Shown: in pieces, positions 63,783-64,000 of the stretch
Layout: the number at the start of each line of letters is the position of its first letter
How positions within the stretch are numbered: position 1 is the stretch's first letter
Source of the DNA: JARBAU01 sp029237525
Lineage (GTDB): Archaea > Thermoproteota > Nitrososphaeria > Nitrososphaerales > Nitrososphaeraceae
Length of the DNA stretch: 64,000 nucleotides
NCBI GenBank assembly: GCA_036555705.1
Contig: DATBKT010000132.1
Coordinates: 83,223-147,222 of the forward strand
Reading direction: 5' to 3'
Notes under the pieces: model-generated
What the model saw: only the letters and a program-made list of their open reading frames with translations
The model's database searches: none
What the model was told of the DNA's origin: nothing
Made by a program: the position numbers and the translations under genes

Positions 63783-64000
63783 TCAAGAAACTAGAAGCAT
63801 ACTGGTTGTTGAGTACAAGTCCATCAAGTCATTACAAGTCTGATTCTTGGTGGTGATATCGTGTACCTTGTTTTTGAACATGGTTCTTGTATTTACAAAA
63901 TAGTGTCTTCTCCTTGCTAGATCTCGTAGATTTCTTATGTCTTCGTTAGGAATGTAGCACTCTGGTATCATATCTGTGCGCAGCAAATCTGCTAATATCC
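63783..64000 (-). pseudogene. IS110-family transposase fragment, runs off the right edge
   Basis: The frame enters from the right edge and reads ILADLLRTDMIPECYIPNED, IRNLRDLARRRHYFVNTRTM and FKNKVHDI before losing similarity and stopping at 63783. This is the end of the N-terminal DEDD domain of IS110 transposases (LLRxDMIPExYxPPExIRxLRxLxRxRxxLVxxRTxxKNxxH). The normal C-terminal Tnp20 domain is absent, so this is a truncated copy. Confidence 0.75.

Noticed and set aside
1..64000. CRISPR array, rRNA or integrase attachment sites
   Set aside because: No regularly spaced direct repeats with unique spacers, no rRNA-like sequence and no integrase gene were seen by eye on either strand.

Overview
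The window looks like a stretch of an ammonia-oxidising archaeal chromosome (Nitrososphaeria / Thaumarchaeota), most likely a soil Nitrososphaerales member of the AT-rich Nitrosocosmicus type. The evidence is a mix of archaeal information genes (Hel308-type helicase, archaeal ThrS, GatD/GatE, ribosomal protein L13e, archaeal NadM, Cdc48), an ESCRT-III/CdvB protein, a copper-based terminal oxidase with a membrane-anchored cupredoxin, many GTG/TTG starts with TATA-like boxes close upstream (short-leader or leaderless mRNAs), long intergenic gaps, and families I associate with this group (MEDS/DcmR-like sensors, small zinc-ribbon proteins, PRC-barrel proteins). The genus assignment is inference.

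Layout. 1-6.7 kb: end of a probable hemD, an overlapping pair of a small membrane protein and a GlcNAc-1-P transferase, the Hel308-like helicase, a decayed stretch with gene relics, and an FMN reductase. 7.4-11.5 kb: small unknown proteins, a MEDS-like protein and an M20 peptidase. 11.8-17.4 kb: a run of exported proteins (two beta-propellers, two secreted unknowns) and an MscS channel. 17.8-21.8 kb: cupredoxin, CoxB and CoxA. 22-31 kb: EamA transporter, ThrS, a zinc protein, UspA, L13e, an exported protein that is almost all histidine after its signal, a DHH phosphoesterase and NDH-2. 31.7-48.8 kb: zinc ribbon, CdvB, CBS plus zinc finger, glutamine synthetase, aldehyde dehydrogenase, LEA-type protein, a class III nucleotide cyclase, GatDE and NadM.

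48.8-64 kb is an accessory, decaying region. It holds a complete IS5-type element with terminal repeats next to nadM, a cdc48 gene cut just after its Walker A motif, a histidine kinase with a late frameshift, a two-helix membrane protein broken by two in-frame stops, a tandem-repeat exported protein, a patatin, coiled-coil/PRC-barrel proteins, several tiny ORFs, and an IS110 fragment running off the right edge.

The most unusual items are the 29-histidine exported protein, three genes (MEDS-like, DHH, nadM) whose coding sequence extends upstream of any ATG/GTG/TTG, the truncated Cdc48 next to an IS, and several small genes with one or two premature stops. No rRNA, CRISPR array or convincing tRNA gene was seen on either strand by eye.
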